Positions 5,153-6,480 of a stretch of 6,480 nt of DNA are shown here, one piece after another. Source of the stretch: an uncultured Collinsella sp. (GTDB taxonomy: Bacteria > Actinomycetota > Coriobacteriia > Coriobacteriales > Coriobacteriaceae); NCBI GenBank assembly GCA_900550965.1, contig URUC01000099.1, forward strand, positions 1-6,480. Reading direction: 5' to 3'. The notes beneath the pieces were generated by a model, which saw only the letters and a program-made list of their open reading frames with translations, was not told where the DNA came from and ran no database searches. The position numbers were made by a program, and so were the translations under genes. Position 1 is the first letter of the stretch; the number at the start of each line of letters is the position of its first letter.

Positions 5153-6406
5153 ATGGAAAGACGCGAACATACATACGGTTATGAGGATGCCATGGGCGTC
5201 ACGCCGCCGCCCTGGACGGGTCCGGCGGTGGGCCTCATGGACCTCGATGCGTTTTTTGCGAGCGTGGAGATGCTCGATCATCCCGAATGGCGCGGAAAGC
5301 CGCTCATCGTGGGCGGAGACGCCGATTCGCGTGGCGTCGTGTCCACGTGTTCGTATGAGGCACGTCGCTTTGGCGTGCGCTCTGCCATGGCCTCGGCCGA
5401 GGCGCGGCGCTTGTGCCCGCAAGCCATTTGGACGCACGGGCACTTTGATCGCTACCGCGAGGTGAGCGCGCAGGTCATGGCGATTCTTGCCGAGGAGACG
5501 CCGCGCGTTGAGCGCGTATCCATCGACGAAGCCTTTATCGATATCACACCGGGTCGCTTTGCGCCCGAAGACCCGCTACTGGTAGCACGACGTATAAGCG
5601 ACCGCGTGGCAGCGCTGGGAGTGACGTGCTCCATTGGTGTGGGCTGCAACAAGACGGTCGCAAAGATCGCAAGCGAGCGTGACAAGCCGTTTGGATTGAC
5701 GATTGTGCGCCCCGGAACCGAGCAGCGCTTTTTGGCCGCGCTGCCGGTATCTGCCATGAGCGGCATCGGGCGCTCGGCCGAGGAGCGACTGCGCCGTATG
5801 CGCATCTACACGCTCGGCGAGCTGTCACGCGCGCCGGAATCCACGCTAGCTGCAATTTTTGGCATCAACGGCGAACGCATGCGCCAGCGTGCGCTGGGAC
5901 TCGAAATCTCCGAAGTCACAAGTCTCGATGAAGAGCGTGAGGTTAAATCGGTGAGCAATGAGCGCACCTTTGCGAAAGATTTGACTGAGCGCGGGGACAT
6001 CGAAGCGGCGATTGCGCTGCTGGGCGAGTCAGTGGGACGCCGCCTGCGCCGTCAGGGACTGACGGGCGCCACGGTGACGCTCAAGCTCAAGTATTCGTAT
6101 GGCAGCGGGCGTACGGCACAGCGCCGGCTGCCTCATCCGACCGACGATGAGAATATCTTCGTGGCGGTTGCACTCGAACTGCTCGACAACATCTGGCAGG
6201 AAGGCATGCATGTGCGTCTGGCGGGTATCGGGATGAGCGACTTTGACCATCAGGGCGGCATCCAGACCGACCTGTTCTGCGAAGTCGACGACCGCGGAGC
6301 CCAATCAAGCGACCGTCGCGACCTCTCAGTCGCGATCGATGCCGTCCGAGACAAGTTCGGCGACACCGCCCTATCTTTCGGCCGCCAATCCCGCTTCAAT
6401 GATTAA
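5153..6406 (+). CDS. dinB: DNA polymerase IV, Y-family translesion polymerase
   Basis: Error-prone polymerase that copies past damaged bases at stalled forks. 417 residues from the ATG at 5153. Motifs in order: MDLDAFFASVE with the metal-binding Asp30 and the steric-gate Phe35; YEARRFGVRSAM (68-79), which contacts the incoming nucleotide; VSIDEAFID with Asp125 and Glu126, the other catalytic acids; CSIGVGCNKTVAKIASERDK ending the palm; the helix-hairpin-helix thumb around VSAMSGIGRSAEERL; and the little-finger domain from about VKSVSNERTF. Near the C-terminus QTDLF (371-375) fits the sliding-clamp-binding motif, followed by VAIDAVRDKFG. All catalytic residues are present, so it should be active. 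ATG 5153 lacks a ribosome site. ATG 5192 (codon 14) has GAGG five bases upstream and gives 404 residues, and the first 13 codons include AGA and ACA, unlike the rest. I show the outer limit, but 5192 is at least as likely. It is divergent from rpsP; no clear LexA box is seen. Confidence 0.95.
   Translation: MERREHTYGYEDAMGVTPPPWTGPAVGLMDLDAFFASVEMLDHPEWRGKPLIVGGDADSRGVVSTCSYEARRFGVRSAMASAEARRLCPQAIWTHGHFDRYREVSAQVMAILAEETPRVERVSIDEAFIDITPGRFAPEDPLLVARRISDRVAALGVTCSIGVGCNKTVAKIASERDKPFGLTIVRPGTEQRFLAALPVSAMSGIGRSAEERLRRMRIYTLGELSRAPESTLAAIFGINGERMRQRALGLEISEVTSLDEEREVKSVSNERTFAKDLTERGDIEAAIALLGESVGRRLRRQGLTGATVTLKLKYSYGSGRTAQRRLPHPTDDENIFVAVALELLDNIWQEGMHVRLAGIGMSDFDHQGGIQTDLFCEVDDRGAQSSDRRDLSVAIDAVRDKFGDTALSFGRQSRFND
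5183..5186 (+). promoter_or_regulatory. ribosome binding site for the internal dinB ATG
   Basis: GAGG (within TGAGG) lies five bases before the ATG at 5192, whereas the ATG at 5153 has nothing similar. This supports the shorter 404-residue dinB product. Confidence 0.5.
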
Positions 6407-6415
6407 CCGCCTTTG

Positions 6416-6461
6416 TAAAAATAGAAAGCCGGGCAGGTGCGGAAAACCGCAACTGCCCGGC
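6416..6461 (-). terminator. rho-independent terminator, minus-strand orientation
   Basis: A 34-base hairpin at 6428-6461 has an outer stem of nine pairs (GCCGGGCAG with CTGCCCGGC), one G/A mismatch, an inner stem of five pairs (TGCGG with CCGCA) and an AAAA loop on the plus strand. On the minus strand it is followed by TTTCTATTTTTA, a typical U-tract. On the plus strand it is followed by GATATGCG, with no U-tract. It therefore fits the end of a minus-strand gene entering from the right, convergent with dinB. It may also slow plus-strand transcription after dinB. Confidence 0.8.
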
Positions 6462-6480
6462 GATATGCGTGAGGGTAGCT

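Noticed and set aside
5160..5180. LexA (SOS) operator at CGAAC near the dinB start
   Set aside because: Only one half-site is present; the needed GTTCG-like half at four-base spacing is absent, and no other palindrome in 4952-5200 fits.
1..6480. CRISPR arrays, insertion sequences, tRNA or rRNA genes, attachment sites
   Set aside because: No regularly spaced repeats, transposase motifs, terminal inverted repeats, or tRNA-like CCA/TTC-arm sequences were seen on either strand; the window is nearly filled by housekeeping genes.

Overview
The window looks like chromosomal DNA from a high-GC Gram-positive bacterium, most likely an actinobacterium of the class Coriobacteriia (Collinsella-like). This rests on the GC-rich codon choice, frequent TTG/GTG starts, strong purine-rich Shine-Dalgarno sites, and the combination of an rpsP-khpA-rimM-trmD ribosome cluster with an alpha/beta-type glycyl-tRNA synthetase. 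The organism is inferred from recalled protein similarity; no search was run.

Positions 1-4951 hold seven tightly packed minus-strand genes, transcribed from right to left: rpsP (ribosomal protein S16), khpA (KH-domain RNA-binding protein), rimM (30S maturation factor), trmD (tRNA m1G37 methyltransferase), lepB (signal peptidase I), glyQ and glyS (alpha and beta chains of glycyl-tRNA synthetase; glyS runs off the left edge). The first five genes are 2-10 bases apart and probably form one transcript from a promoter at about 5008-5036. A 59-base AT-richer gap separates lepB from glyQ and could hold a weak internal promoter. The genes serve ribosome assembly (S16, RimM), RNA chaperoning (KhpA), decoding accuracy (TrmD), tRNA charging (GlyQS) and export of the translated proteins (LepB).

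Positions 4952-5152 are a divergent intergenic region with promoter-like sequences for rpsP (minus strand) and for dinB (plus strand). From 5153 to 6406 dinB encodes a Y-family translesion DNA polymerase IV with all catalytic motifs and a clamp-binding motif. It is followed by a strong hairpin at 6428-6461 whose U-tract lies on the minus-strand side, so it looks like the end of a convergent gene beyond the right edge.

This is mostly core housekeeping DNA and I see no new multi-gene system. The points worth a second look are fine-scale: a TTG start codon in the loop of a perfect hairpin (rimM), glyQ and glyS in one frame with a single stop between them, rplS missing from the trmD cluster, a Glu at the usual catalytic Asp position of TrmD, alternative dinB starts next to a possible leaderless promoter, and possible competing structures in the rpsP leader.
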